This document shows positions 17,651 to 27,051 of a DNA stretch of 54,031 nt, one piece after another (position 1 is the first letter of the stretch; every line of letters begins with the position of its first letter). The notes beneath the pieces are model-generated. The model did not search any database, was not told where the DNA came from, and worked only from the letters and a program-made list of their open reading frames with translations. Source of the DNA: Methylocystaceae bacterium (GTDB lineage Bacteria > Pseudomonadota > Alphaproteobacteria > Rhizobiales > Beijerinckiaceae). Both the position numbers and the translations under genes were made by a program. The stretch is taken from positions 1 through 54,031 of the forward strand of contig OMIO01000106.1 in assembly GCA_900299115.1 (NCBI GenBank). The letters are read 5' to 3'.

Positions 17651-18178
17651 CTATGCGCTGGGATAAACGCGCGTTGCCGGCGCAAGCCATAATAGCCAAT
17701 CATTATCCTCAAAACGTTCGCACACGCGCCTTTGGCTTATCGCCCATAATAAGGCTGAAGAATTTTGGGAAATTTGCTGACGAATTTCACTGATGCCCTC
17801 ACCCCTATTTTCGATGAATTTGGCCTCAAGTATAATCTCTCCACTTGCTTCACGCTTTTCTTCTCGCGCCATCAAAAGTTGAATTTCTGGTTGCGCTGGC
17901 AGTGCGCTCTCCGCCACTAAGCGCACGGTCACGGTCTTTCCATCGCCCGACGTCAGTCTCAAAAAGCGATGGCCCTCTGGCAAAGCGATAACGAGAATAT
18001 CAGCGCTCCACCGGGAAACGTCTATAACATCAACAAGCGTTGCATTCTCGCGGAGGAATTCATCTGATGCTGAGACAATGGTGAGATGAGGTAATGCGCT
18101 ATCAGCAGGTAAGTTTAGCCGACCGATCGTTAAACGATCTTGCCCATCCCAAAAAAAATCTAGCTGCTCTCGCCACAT
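17651..18178 (-). CDS. Hypothetical protein, N-terminal part of a frame interrupted by TAG
   Basis: A 175-residue frame starting at ATG 18178 with AAGG a few bases upstream. The family is unrecognised. The composition is soluble and beta-rich at first (MWREQLDFFWDGQDRLTIGRL, then alternating hydrophobic strands) and helical near the end. It terminates at TAG immediately after ATRVYPSA, and the same phase reopens straight away into the 445-residue frame downstream. There is no other gene on this strand until the peroxidase gene 152 bases upstream. Confidence 0.6.
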   Translation of the reverse strand: MWREQLDFFWDGQDRLTIGRLNLPADSALPHLTIVSASDEFLRENATLVDVIDVSRWSADILVIALPEGHRFLRLTSGDGKTVTVRLVAESALPAQPEIQLLMAREEKREASGEIILEAKFIENRGEGISEIRQQISQNSSALLWAISQRRVCERFEDNDWLLWLAPATRVYPSA

Positions 18179-18199
18179 GCGCCTTGCGCCTAATAACTA

Positions 18200-18219
18200 G
18201 CATGGCGCTACCGCCATGC
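18200..18219 (-). terminator. Stable hairpin between ccpA-like gene and the TAG-interrupted gene
   Basis: GCATGGCG and CGCCATGC form an eight-base perfect stem with a four-base loop. No T-run follows on either strand, so it is a poor classical terminator. It may be a Rho-independent remnant, an mRNA 3'-end protector for the peroxidase transcript, or a leader hairpin for the gene starting at 18178. Confidence 0.35.
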
Positions 18220-18330
18220 AGAGGATGCCTGAGTTGAGCGCTAGAAACCTATTTCACGCACTCAAATTAAAAAATATCCCATGATTAAGGAAAAAGCGCC
18301 ACAAAAGACTCCCGAGCATTCTCTTTGGAC

Positions 18331-19407
18331 TTAACGACTCCGCGGCGGAAGAATTGGCAAGGTCACCTCAGGTTGACGGCCCGTTAAAGATTTCAGGAAA
18401 GCGACTATTTTCTTGGTTTCCTCATTCGATAAAGCGACGCCAAGCTGACTGGAACCCATAACAGACACAGCTTTTGATAAATCATATGTTGACCCATTAT
18501 GAAAATAAGGCGCCGTTAATTCGACATTACGCAGCCCAGGAATTTTAAATACATAGCGATCCGCTATATCCTTAGTAACGCCAAATCGACCTTGATCATC
18601 TGCGGGAAGATGCTCAACCGCTGGCTGAGCCACAACGCCAAATTTTGCATAAGCGCCGCCGCCTAAATTAATTCCGTTATGACAAGACGCGCAGCCCTTA
18701 TCGATGAAAAGCTTCACGCCGGCTTTTTCTTCATCTGATAAGGCAGCGTCATTTCCAACAAGCCATCGATCAAAAGGCGCATCTGGCGTAATCAACGTTG
18801 CTTCAAAAAGCGCGATAGCTCGACCAATATTTTCATAAACGAGCGGATCAGCTTGGTCTGGAAATGCTTTTTTAAACGCATTAACATAAGCAGGCATTGA
18901 CTGCAGCTGATCAATTGCATGTTGCTTTGACGCTGTTAGTTCAACTGGATTAATCGCCATCGGCCCGCCGCGGGACTTCAGTAGGGCCTTGGGATTGGCC
19001 ATCACTGAATTCACAACTTGATCTTTAAGATCGCTGGCGCGCCCGTCCCAATATTGTGATTTATTGAAAACTGCATTGAATACCGTTTGCACCTCTCGCC
19101 CCGCCAATTTGACGTTACGATCTCCTGACAGCTCACCGCCATCAACTCCGCCAATGCTAATGTTGTGACAGATTGCGCAACTAATGCCATGCGTGTCGGA
19201 TAGCCTTGGCTCAAAGAAAAGCATTTTGCCCAAAGCAAGCTTTTCAGGCGTGGCGGGATCATTTGGCGTCGCTGGCGCGGTTTGGGGAATAGGCTCGAAT
19301 AATTTTTTAGCCTGATCCCTGAGCGTTTCCTCCGCCTGAACCGAATGAGCGCTTAATGTAGCGCAAAGGAGAACCGCCGCGAGGCGAAGGAATATGCAAA
19401 TCCGCAT
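18331..19407 (-). CDS. Di-heme cytochrome c peroxidase (CcpA/MauG family)
   Basis: Periplasmic di-heme c-type peroxidase reducing H2O2 with electrons from cytochrome c. The 358-residue precursor has a signal peptide (MRICIFLRLAAVLLCATLSA...VQA) and two haem-attachment motifs: CAICH (77-81, in the low-potential domain) and CASCH (239-243). FHNGSTYDL and a late Met (SVMGSS) fit the CcpA group more than MauG. No mau or other partner gene is adjacent. The upstream gap holds a TTTGAC-A-GTCAAA palindrome that may be an operator. Confidence 0.92.
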   Translation of the reverse strand: MRICIFLRLAAVLLCATLSAHSVQAEETLRDQAKKLFEPIPQTAPATPNDPATPEKLALGKMLFFEPRLSDTHGISCAICHNISIGGVDGGELSGDRNVKLAGREVQTVFNAVFNKSQYWDGRASDLKDQVVNSVMANPKALLKSRGGPMAINPVELTASKQHAIDQLQSMPAYVNAFKKAFPDQADPLVYENIGRAIALFEATLITPDAPFDRWLVGNDAALSDEEKAGVKLFIDKGCASCHNGINLGGGAYAKFGVVAQPAVEHLPADDQGRFGVTKDIADRYVFKIPGLRNVELTAPYFHNGSTYDLSKAVSVMGSSQLGVALSNEETKKIVAFLKSLTGRQPEVTLPILPPRSR

Positions 19408-19480
19408 CTTAGAGACCTTTGCTTCAGATAAACGAGACCTTGAATCGGCTTATAGCATGTTTCCGTCGCCGCGCAGACGC

Positions 19481-19493
19481 TTTGACAGTCAAA
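19481..19493. promoter_or_regulatory. Palindrome upstream of the di-heme peroxidase gene
   Basis: TTTGAC, one base, then GTCAAA: a perfect 13-base palindrome about 75 bases upstream of the peroxidase start (19407). A CTATAA -10-like hexamer lies downstream of it on the minus strand. A regulator site is plausible, but the sequence is not a canonical FNR/FixK box (TTGAT-N4-ATCAA). Confidence 0.3.
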
Positions 19494-19569
19494 TGCGCCC
19501 TCCGTGTTTATTCCCTCCATTCCATCAGCCGCAAGGCCAGCTTTTGAGTTCTGCTGAGCGCAAAACGAC

Positions 19570-21414
19570 TTAGTCAGAACGTTGAGCCTTAGAGGAAGAT
19601 GTGGATTGGTGGTTTTGTAGACGCCGAGGACTGCTACGACGCGCCCGTTGACGGGCGCGCGCCTGTTCATTCCTTGGCTGGAGCATTTTACGAAATTCAT
19701 CTCTTTTCTCATGTATCGACGCAATGACATGTCCCATTGGCACGCCAATATCAACGAGCACCGTTTCTGCAAGTTGCAGGCTTGCCTCAATCGTTTCAGG
19801 AATCGCGTCGCTTGCACCCAATCGATAGAGCTCTGTGGCGTGACGCGCGTCGCGCGCGCGCGCCACAATAATGAGCTCATTATGAAGCTCATGAGCCAGC
19901 CGAACGATTTCTTCAGTCGCCGGCGGATTTTCAATTGTAACAACCAGCGCCTTAGCTTGCGCAACGCCACATTTTAATAAAAAATCGCGTCTTTGGGCAT
20001 TACCCCAATAAATCTCGACGCCATTGAGACGCGCCGCAGAGACAATCGAGACAATATCATCAACCGCCACAAAAGGAATTTGGTGACGCGTCAACATCTC
20101 GCCAACAAGTCCGCCAATTCTACCAAACCCAACAATCATCACTCTATTTTCAGCAATCTGCGCAACCGGTAGAAGATCTGCGTGACGCGTTAGGTCGTCA
20201 TCTTTAATTTTAGGTTTCGTCAGACGCGCGCCAAACCGGCCTATGAGTGGTATAAAAAAAATACTGATCGTTACGACGACCATTGCATCGGCGCCAAAAT
20301 GACCTGGTAAAACGCCTGCGCTCATTGCTGATGTTAACAGCGCATAAGCAAATTCGCCTCCTGGCGCCAAAAGCATCGCCGCCTCCAAAGCAGCAGAGCG
20401 CTCGACGCCAAAAACCCAAGCCAACAAAAAAACGATCATCGCCTTAACGGCAATAAGCCCAAGCGCATTTATAAAAATAAGATGCGGATCTGACATGACA
20501 GCGGCGATATCCAGACCGGCGCCAATAGAGACGAAAAAAAGCCCAAGAAGAAGCCCCTTAAAAGGCTCAATGGTAACCTCTATTTCTCTTTTGAACTCTG
20601 TTTCAGCCAAGAGCAATCCAGCAACAAACGCCCCTAGACCCATTGATAAACCAGCCCAGGCCGTCACGAGCGCTTGACCAACAATGACGAGAAGACACGT
20701 CGCCATAAAAAGCTCGGTTACTTGCGCGGAAGCCACTAACCGAAACAATGGACGAAGCAACCAACGCCCAAGTAAAATAAGTGTCGTCAAGGCAAGCAGC
20801 GCTGGCCCCAAGGCCCAAAAAGCATCAGCTAAACTGAAACCGTGTTTCGTATTCGCCAACACTGAAACAAAGAAAAGCGTTGGCGCAACCATCAAATCTT
20901 GCAGCAGCAAGACTGAAAAGGCGACACGTCCGGCCATTTTATTTAAACGACGCTTTTCCGCTAAAACGGGCATAACAACGGCTGTTGACGACATTGCAAG
21001 AGCCACGCCCATTAAGAGTGACGGAGCGACGTCAATCTTAAACCAATAATGGCCGATTAAAGCCAATATACCGGCGCAAAATACAAGCTGCGCTAGTCCA
21101 AGCCCAAAAACCAGTCGACGCAAACGCACCAACCGTTCCCAGGTTAATTCCAGACCGATCATAAATAAGAGAAAGACTAATCCTAGCTCAGCGAGCTTCG
21201 ATACCCCTTCGACATCTGCAATGGAGATTTTTGCGGCCCATTCATATTCTCTCGCTAACTGACCAATCCCAGAGGGACCAAGAACCGCACCAGCGACTAG
21301 AAAACCTAAAACTGGACTTACTTTGAGCTTATGAAATACAGGCACAACGACGCCTGCCGTCGTCAGGAAGACCACTGCAATGCGATAAGATTCGTAATCG
21401 AGGGAATTTGTCAT
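19570..21414 (-). CDS. Kef-type monovalent cation:proton antiporter (CPA2) with RCK domain
   Basis: A 614-residue inner-membrane protein. Residues 1 to about 390 form roughly twelve hydrophobic segments of the CPA2 antiporter fold, including the substrate-site stretch LAMSSTAVVMPVL and SVLLLQDLMVAP. From about residue 420 a TrkA-N/RCK domain follows (VMIVGFGRIGGLVGEML), which binds a nucleotide and gates the transporter. The C-terminal 45 residues are an Arg/Ser/Gln-rich tail. KefB/KefC relatives are K+ efflux systems activated by glutathione adducts; whether this one is glutathione-gated cannot be read directly. The gene stands alone. Confidence 0.92.
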   Translation of the reverse strand: MTNSLDYESYRIAVVFLTTAGVVVPVFHKLKVSPVLGFLVAGAVLGPSGIGQLAREYEWAAKISIADVEGVSKLAELGLVFLLFMIGLELTWERLVRLRRLVFGLGLAQLVFCAGILALIGHYWFKIDVAPSLLMGVALAMSSTAVVMPVLAEKRRLNKMAGRVAFSVLLLQDLMVAPTLFFVSVLANTKHGFSLADAFWALGPALLALTTLILLGRWLLRPLFRLVASAQVTELFMATCLLVIVGQALVTAWAGLSMGLGAFVAGLLLAETEFKREIEVTIEPFKGLLLGLFFVSIGAGLDIAAVMSDPHLIFINALGLIAVKAMIVFLLAWVFGVERSAALEAAMLLAPGGEFAYALLTSAMSAGVLPGHFGADAMVVVTISIFFIPLIGRFGARLTKPKIKDDDLTRHADLLPVAQIAENRVMIVGFGRIGGLVGEMLTRHQIPFVAVDDIVSIVSAARLNGVEIYWGNAQRRDFLLKCGVAQAKALVVTIENPPATEEIVRLAHELHNELIIVARARDARHATELYRLGASDAIPETIEASLQLAETVLVDIGVPMGHVIASIHEKRDEFRKMLQPRNEQARARQRARRSSPRRLQNHQSTSSSKAQRSD

Positions 21415-21503
21415 GAACCCTTTGCTGATCGGATTTAAAATAGAGATTTAAGATAAGAAGCTTATATCGTTCAATATTTTTATCATATCAGGAAGAGGCC
21501 TGA

Positions 21504-22712
21504 CTAAAAACTCTTTAAGAGATTACGATAAACATCAAGAGTTGATCGTTGCATTTTCTCAATTGAGAAATTTTTATGGACATGTTCGCGCGCATAATGC
21601 GCCAGAGTCTGACGCGCTGACGCACGCATAGATAAGGCTTCCTCAATAGCCGACGCGAGCGCATCAGCGTTTCCAGGCGGCACGCGCCATCCTGTAGCCA
21701 TCTGTGCAGGCGGCCTTGAAGACCCTACAATGATTTCTGGAGCAGCGCCGATATCAGAAATAATTACAGGAGCACCCATCGCTTGCGCTTCTACGCCAAC
21801 GCGTCCGAACGCCTCAGGCACAATTGCTGGAGCCACGACGCAGGCAGCAGCAAGATAAGCTGCGGGCATATCCTCGCAGTGTCCAACACAATGAACAAAT
21901 GACGCAAGATCTGCGCGCATCAGTTGCGCCTCGAGTGTTTTACGGAAGGATTTACTATGCGCATCTCCCGCAAGAATAACGCGTAAATCTCGAGCTGCGC
22001 CTCGACTAAGAAGTAATTTGATCGCATCAATAAGCGTCTCATGGCCCTTACGCGCTGAAAGCCGCGCAGGCATGAGCAAAATCCGTTCGTGAGGCGCAAC
22101 ACTCCATTGATCTCTTAAGCGCTGAACGCGCGAGGGCTCGATCTGCGAGGGACAAAATAGATTTAAATCTATTCCGCGCGGAATTACAGTGACTCGATCT
22201 TGAGCAGCGGGATACAGCTCCTTAATCCGGCGCGCCATATAATTTGAATTCGCAATGATCATATCGCCCGACGCCATGATAGAATTATATTGCAGCTTTA
22301 TTGGCGATGAGGCGGCATAGCTACTGTGGTAAGTTGTTACAAATTTTATTCCAACGCGACGCGCAGCATAATAAGCGGCCCATGCTGGCGCGCGTGAGCG
22401 CGCATGTATAAGATTGACTTGCTCCGTTTTTAAAATCTGTGTCAAACGGGAGATGTTCAGCATCATTTCAATTGGATTTTTTGTCGCTGCAGGAAAGGGG
22501 GTCCACAATCCGCCTTTCGCCTGTAGTTCGCTAACCAATCTTCCACCCGAGGCCGCGACGAGCCCCCGCGCGCCTTCACTGGCCAAAGCGGCGGCGATAT
22601 CAACGCATGTTCGTTCAGCTCCTCCAGAATGAAGCGCTGGCAAAATCTGTAAAATCGTACGACCTAGGAGGGTGTGATCCGACAGGTCAAGCGCGCGCGT
22701 GGGGTTTATCAT
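21504..22712 (-). CDS. Glycosyltransferase family 4 (GT-B) protein
   Basis: Retaining GT-B glycosyltransferase of 402 residues, probably building cell-surface polysaccharide or lipopolysaccharide. The N-terminal domain carries LPALHSGGAERTCVDIA, the sugar-nucleotide domain starts at LLMPARLSARKGHETLIDA, and PEAFGRVGVEAQAMGAP contains the E-x7-E donor motif. I prefer the ATG at 22712 to a TTG six codons upstream. No other polysaccharide gene is adjacent, so the acceptor is unknown. It is transcribed away from the alpha/beta hydrolase gene. Confidence 0.88.
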   Translation of the reverse strand: MINPTRALDLSDHTLLGRTILQILPALHSGGAERTCVDIAAALASEGARGLVAASGGRLVSELQAKGGLWTPFPAATKNPIEMMLNISRLTQILKTEQVNLIHARSRAPAWAAYYAARRVGIKFVTTYHSSYAASSPIKLQYNSIMASGDMIIANSNYMARRIKELYPAAQDRVTVIPRGIDLNLFCPSQIEPSRVQRLRDQWSVAPHERILLMPARLSARKGHETLIDAIKLLLSRGAARDLRVILAGDAHSKSFRKTLEAQLMRADLASFVHCVGHCEDMPAAYLAAACVVAPAIVPEAFGRVGVEAQAMGAPVIISDIGAAPEIIVGSSRPPAQMATGWRVPPGNADALASAIEEALSMRASARQTLAHYAREHVHKNFSIEKMQRSTLDVYRNLLKSF

Positions 22713-22831
22713 AGAGCCTGCATGAAGCAACGAAGATGCCGAAAGCTAATTTCAGTCTGAAGCATAATCCTTTATCAACTATGAGCATTGCGCTATTTTT
22801 ATTCTCTTAAACTGCGGAAATCGGCTGGCTA

Positions 22832-23656
22832 ATGTGCGAAATTCCCCTTGATTATATAGACGCGCCCCAAAGCGCGGGGGTCAAATCTTGGTCTATCGCT
22901 CGCCGATTGCGCCCCGCACAGGGGCAAGGGATCTCTCAGCCCGGCCTCGTTTGGCTTGGCGGCTTTGCCTCTGACATGAGCGGCTTAAAAGCCCAATTCG
23001 TGGATGACTGGGCAAAAAAAAATGGCCAGGCCTTTTTACGATTTGATTATTCTGGACATGGCGCATCAAAGGGTGAATTCATAGACGGTTCTATTAGCAA
23101 TTGGTTAGAACAAAGCCTCTATGTGTTTCATCAATCCACGCAAGGTCCTCAGATCTTAATTGGGAGTTCTATGGGCGCATGGATTGCTCTGTTGATGGCG
23201 CGCCGACTCGGGTTAGTTGAAAATTCTAAAAGATTAGCTGGGCTGATTTTACTTGCACCTGCGGTAGACTTCACAGAATGCTTAATCTGGTCTCAGCTCG
23301 ACAACCCAACTCAACGCATGATCATGGATCATGGACAGTGGTTGCGTCCTAGCGCTTATGCTTCAGAGCCAACGCCAATCACGCGTCTCCTCATTGAAGA
23401 TGGCCGCCGCCATCTCTTACTGGGCGATATCATCAAGACACATGCGCCAGTGCATATTATCCACGAACTACGCGACACATATGTTCCTTGGCGTCATGTC
23501 TTAAGCTTACTCGAACATATCTGTGCTGACCCCGTAACCTTGAGCTGTATCGCCGACGGCGACCACCGCCTCTCGCGTCCTGAAGATCTTTCCCAGTTGG
23601 GCGCCGCCTTAGATCAAATGCGCGCAACCATCCAGTCCGCCGCTGGAAAGGAATAG
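22832..23656 (+). CDS. Alpha/beta hydrolase (ABHD10-like)
   Basis: Serine hydrolase of 274 residues with nucleophile elbow GSSMG (Ser113), acid Asp215 in HELRDTYVPW and His245 in GDHRLSRPED, a complete catalytic triad. FDYSGHGASKGEF is typical of the ABHD10/palmitoyl-thioesterase-like subgroup common in alphaproteobacteria. It is cytoplasmic with no signal peptide. The substrate is unknown; an ester or thioester is likely. It lies 94 bases upstream of metX on the same strand. Confidence 0.87.
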   Translation: MCEIPLDYIDAPQSAGVKSWSIARRLRPAQGQGISQPGLVWLGGFASDMSGLKAQFVDDWAKKNGQAFLRFDYSGHGASKGEFIDGSISNWLEQSLYVFHQSTQGPQILIGSSMGAWIALLMARRLGLVENSKRLAGLILLAPAVDFTECLIWSQLDNPTQRMIMDHGQWLRPSAYASEPTPITRLLIEDGRRHLLLGDIIKTHAPVHIIHELRDTYVPWRHVLSLLEHICADPVTLSCIADGDHRLSRPEDLSQLGAALDQMRATIQSAAGKE

Positions 23657-23660
23657 AGGC

Positions 23661-23689
23661 TTGACAGCATCGCTCGAGACATCGATGTT
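23661..23689 (+). promoter_or_regulatory. Possible promoter of metX-metW
   Basis: TTGACA at 23661-23666 is a perfect -35; the -10 candidate 17 bases on (GATGTT, 23684-23689) is weak. It lies in the short gap upstream of metX. Confidence 0.3.
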
Positions 23690-23750
23690 GCCGAACAAAT
23701 CGTTCTTACTACCGAACGCGCCGTGACGGTCTGGGTTTGCTGAGGGCTTC

Positions 23751-24923
23751 GTGACCAATTTTTCTCATGCGCAACAAGAACAGAGCGGATCAGTTGGAAA
23801 AACCGTGACTTTTTCCTCCGATCAAGGGCTTCTGACGGACGGCGGCGGCGCCATCGCGCCGCTAACTTTGGCCTATGAGACCTATGGACAACTGAACCAG
23901 AATAAAAGCAACGCAATCCTATTGTGTCATGCGCTGACAGGGGATCAATACGCCGCTGGCGTTCATCCAGTCACAGGCAAGACTGGTTGGTGGGATGCGA
24001 TGGTGGGTCCCGGCAAACCTTTTGACACAGACCGATATTTTATTATTTGCTCCAACGTCGTTGGCGGATGTATGGGCTCTACTGGACCCGCATCGATCAA
24101 TCCGCGCTCAAACAAGCCCTATGGCCTTGATTTTCCCGTTGTCACCATTCGCGATATGGTGCGCGCACAATTAATGCTGATCGACTATCTCGGCATTGAT
24201 ACTTTATTTTGCGTCGCGGGCGGCTCCATGGGCGGCATGCAAGTATTACAATGGGCCGCGAGCTACCCACAGCGGGTGTTTTCCGCCATGCCCATCGCCA
24301 CAGCGGCAAAACATTCCGCACAAAATATCGCTTTTCACGAAGTTGGTCGACAGGCGGTTATGGCGGATCCTGATTGGCGCAGCGGTCGTTATTTGGAACA
24401 GGGCGTACGGCCGGAAAAAGGATTAGCGGTCGCACGCATGTCCGCACATATCACCTACCTGTCAGAAGCCGCGTTACAACGTAAATTCGGACGCAAATTA
24501 CAAGATCGGAGCGCGCCGACCTTTTCTTTTGACGCCGATTTTCAAATCGAAAACTATCTTCGCTATCAAGGACTAGCCTTCGTTGAACGCTTTGACGCCA
24601 ATTCATATCTTTTCGTTACGCGCGCATGCGACTATTTTGATCTTGCCGCCGACTATGGCGGCGTTCTAGCCCGAGCTTTCAAAGAAACTAAAACACGTTT
24701 TTGTGTCGTCGGCTTTGATAGCGACTGGCTCTACCCAACGTCAGATTCACGATCTATCGTGCATGCGCTCAATGCTGGCGGCGCTTCGGTTTCGTTTGTT
24801 GAGATTGAGTCCGATAAGGGCCATGACGCCTTTTTACTCCATGAGCCAATGTTCAACGCTACAACGCGCGGATTTCTGGAGTCAGCAGCGGCGGCGCGTG
24901 GGCTTAGAGATAATCGAAAATGA
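23751..24923 (+). CDS. metX: Homoserine O-acetyltransferase MetX
   Basis: MetX activates homoserine for methionine synthesis. It is an alpha/beta-hydrolase-fold acyltransferase of 390 residues with nucleophile motif [25 protein letters not shown], the Asp in [10 protein letters not shown] and the His in [11 protein letters not shown]. The acyl donor (acetyl- or succinyl-CoA) cannot be decided by family name alone. The start is GTG at 23751 with GAGGG upstream. The stop overlaps the metW start (ATGA), the usual coupled metXW pair. I looked for a SAM-II riboswitch in the leader and did not find its core. Confidence 0.95.
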   Translation: MTNFSHAQQEQSGSVGKTVTFSSDQGLLTDGGGAIAPLTLAYETYGQLNQNKSNAILLCHALTGDQYAAGVHPVTGKTGWWDAMVGPGKPFDTDRYFIICSNVVGGCMGSTGPASINPRSNKPYGLDFPVVTIRDMVRAQLMLIDYLGIDTLFCVAGGSMGGMQVLQWAASYPQRVFSAMPIATAAKHSAQNIAFHEVGRQAVMADPDWRSGRYLEQGVRPEKGLAVARMSAHITYLSEAALQRKFGRKLQDRSAPTFSFDADFQIENYLRYQGLAFVERFDANSYLFVTRACDYFDLAADYGGVLARAFKETKTRFCVVGFDSDWLYPTSDSRSIVHALNAGGASVSFVEIESDKGHDAFLLHEPMFNATTRGFLESAAAARGLRDNRK

Positions 24924-25552
24924 CACAAGACCCTCACAACCCGCGTCTTGATCTGAATGTCATTGCAGACCTCGTAACACCGGGTTCTCGCGTCTTAGAT
25001 GTTGGATGTGGCGATGGAGCCTTGTTGCAACTTCTCGCTCAAACAAAAAATGTTGATGGTCGTGGCGTTGAACTCTCTCAAAGCGGCGTTAATGAATGCG
25101 TTGCCAAAGGTCTTTCAGTCATTCAAGGCGACGCCGACACAGATCTTGCGGATTATCCAGACGATGGATTTGATTACGTTATCTTATCCCAAACGCTCCA
25201 GGCGACGCGACGGCCGCGCGAAGCGCTCCGAAACATGCTTCGAATCGGGCGCCACGCAATTGTTTCATTCCCCAATTTTGGCCATTGGCGCATTCGCACA
25301 CAATTGGCGATCAAAGGCCGCATGCCTGTAACGGGAAATTTAGCCAATAGCTGGCATGACACCCCAAATATTCATCTCTGCACCATCCGAGATTTTGTGG
25401 AACTCGTTGACGAACTTGGCGCGCATATCGCGCATGGTGCGGCGCTAGACCGTTATGGGTCTCCCATTCGCGTTAATGCGCCATGGTGGATCTGGAATTT
25501 GATGGGGGAACAAGCCGTTTTTCTCTTAGAGCGCCGAGCGCCACAAAAATAA
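24920..25552 (+). CDS. metW: Methionine biosynthesis protein MetW
   Basis: A 210-residue SAM-methyltransferase-fold protein with the motif [12 protein letters not shown] (about residues 22-33). MetW is the obligatory partner of MetX in many proteobacteria and stimulates its activity. [25 protein letters not shown] and [11 protein letters not shown] are highly typical. It overlaps metX by four bases. Confidence 0.95.
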   Translation: MTQDPHNPRLDLNVIADLVTPGSRVLDVGCGDGALLQLLAQTKNVDGRGVELSQSGVNECVAKGLSVIQGDADTDLADYPDDGFDYVILSQTLQATRRPREALRNMLRIGRHAIVSFPNFGHWRIRTQLAIKGRMPVTGNLANSWHDTPNIHLCTIRDFVELVDELGAHIAHGAALDRYGSPIRVNAPWWIWNLMGEQAVFLLERRAPQK

Positions 25553-25746
25553 CCACAATCCTGCGACGGTTTGTCCCGCTTAGTTCGCTTTCATCGCCCT
25601 AATATTCGCGTTAGCCTTAAACTGATCGTTTAAACAGCTCCACAGTTCAGACGGCGACTCTCCCAAGAAAAAATAAACCGGGGGAATTATTACGAGCGGA
25701 GTTGTCGAGACGGCATTTTTGTTGTGGCGCGTAGGAGGCCTCAAGT

Positions 25747-26565
25747 TTGGCGACGCATATGCATAATTCTCTAGCCAGCGTCACCACTACGCCCAAAAAA
25801 GGGCGTGTCGCGCGTCGTAATGACCGCCTTAAAAACACTGAAAGCTTCTCACTGCGCGATCTCCCTCTTTTCGCAACCATCGATGAGGAGACGCTCTCAC
25901 AACTCACTCTAGAGGCTAAAATTGAGTCTTACTCGCCAGGATCGACAATATTTAGGCAAGATGACCCAGCAACAGCCGTTATTTTAATTATAAGCGGATA
26001 TATTAAGATCCTGCGTATCGCCCCTAATGGCGATGAAACCCTCATCGCTATCCGCACAGATGGCGAAACGCTGATTGAACCTTGCACTGGATCAACTGAT
26101 CTCTATGGCGTTTCTGCTGAAACAATTGGTCATTCTACGCTGGTAAAAATACCAGTGACGCGCTTTGCGCGCTTCCTGCGCGACTCTGCATCTTTAAACC
26201 TCGCGGTTATGAAAGACGCTAAAGAGAAGATGACGACGCTGATCTATGAAATTGAAGCGTTAAAATCACAAACCGCCGATCAAAGGTTGGCGCATTTTCT
26301 TGTTAAATTCTGTCCGCATAATGAAGAACGTTGCCGATTCAGACTGCCCTACGACAAGCGTTTAATCGCTGCGCAATTGGGCGTTAAACAAGAAACTCTC
26401 TCACGCGCTTTCGCGAAGCTGCGTGACATAGGCGTTCGCACAGAAACGCGCGACATATTGGTTGAAAGCGTCTCTCGTCTTAAGGCTGAATGCGATGTTA
26501 ATAGCGCCCCTCAAGGCTTGCTTCCACGCCCCAATACGCCTCTATCTCGAGATAATGCGGCTTAA
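25747..26565 (+). CDS. Crp/Fnr family transcriptional regulator
   Basis: A 272-residue regulator: an N-terminal cNMP-type beta-barrel (residues about 38-150, LFATIDEETLSQL onward), a long dimer helix, and a C-terminal winged HTH with RLIAAQLGVKQETLSRAFAKL as recognition region. There is no N-terminal Cys cluster, so it is not a classical [4Fe-4S] FNR; the DNR/NnrR or other redox/NO-sensing branches are possible. The TTG at 25747 is the better start: AGGAGG lies eight bases before it, whereas the ATG at 25759 is 20 bases away. A DUF1636 gene follows. Confidence 0.9.
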   Translation: MATHMHNSLASVTTTPKKGRVARRNDRLKNTESFSLRDLPLFATIDEETLSQLTLEAKIESYSPGSTIFRQDDPATAVILIISGYIKILRIAPNGDETLIAIRTDGETLIEPCTGSTDLYGVSAETIGHSTLVKIPVTRFARFLRDSASLNLAVMKDAKEKMTTLIYEIEALKSQTADQRLAHFLVKFCPHNEERCRFRLPYDKRLIAAQLGVKQETLSRAFAKLRDIGVRTETRDILVESVSRLKAECDVNSAPQGLLPRPNTPLSRDNAA

Positions 26566-26629
26566 AGTCATTTAAAATAGCGATTATTGCCGCTTGCATT
26601 TGGCGCCTGCGGATCCCAATACTCCTCAG

Positions 26630-27034
26630 ATGACTGATCTTTCACAAAAAGAGACGACACAAGGGATATCGCCTGGCGGCGTCTCAATTCTTGTCTGCGT
26701 TTCCTGCCGCGCCAAGGACAATGCTGATGACCGGCCCGGTCTCGTATTCAGCGATCTTCTCCGCAAGCGACTTGCAGAACGACAACTTGCTATTCCCGTA
26801 GAGGAAATAGAATGTTTTGCTGTGTGCAAACGCCCGATCACGATCGCCTTTGCCGCACGAAACAAATGGACCTATCTTCTTGGCGATCTTGACGCCAAAC
26901 AACATATCGATGAATTAATCGATGCCGCCTTTAACTATGGCGCTAGCGACAATGGGCTGGTGCCATGGAAAGATCGTCCAGAATGTTTTAAAAAAGGCGT
27001 AATCTCTCGCACGCCGCCATTGAGCTCGTCTTAG
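26630..27034 (+). CDS. DUF1636 family putative metal-binding protein
   Basis: A 134-residue protein of the DUF1636 type. The Cys pair in VCVSCR, a further Cys in ECFAVCKRP and the ending WKDRPECFKKGVISR(T)PP are characteristic; the cysteines suggest a bound metal. Relatives often lie near cobalamin or nitrogen-oxide genes, but the role is not established. The start is uncertain: ATG 26630 is used, with an in-frame TTG at 26594. It follows the Crp/Fnr gene on the same strand and may be co-transcribed. Confidence 0.82.
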   Translation: MTDLSQKETTQGISPGGVSILVCVSCRAKDNADDRPGLVFSDLLRKRLAERQLAIPVEEIECFAVCKRPITIAFAARNKWTYLLGDLDAKQHIDELIDAAFNYGASDNGLVPWKDRPECFKKGVISRTPPLSSS

Positions 27035-27051
27035 AGCGCGATCAAGATAAA

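Noticed and set aside
23657-23750. SAM-II riboswitch upstream of metX
   Set aside because: This class often precedes met genes in alphaproteobacteria, but its conserved core, including the AAGCTAAA-type segment, is not present in the 94-base leader.
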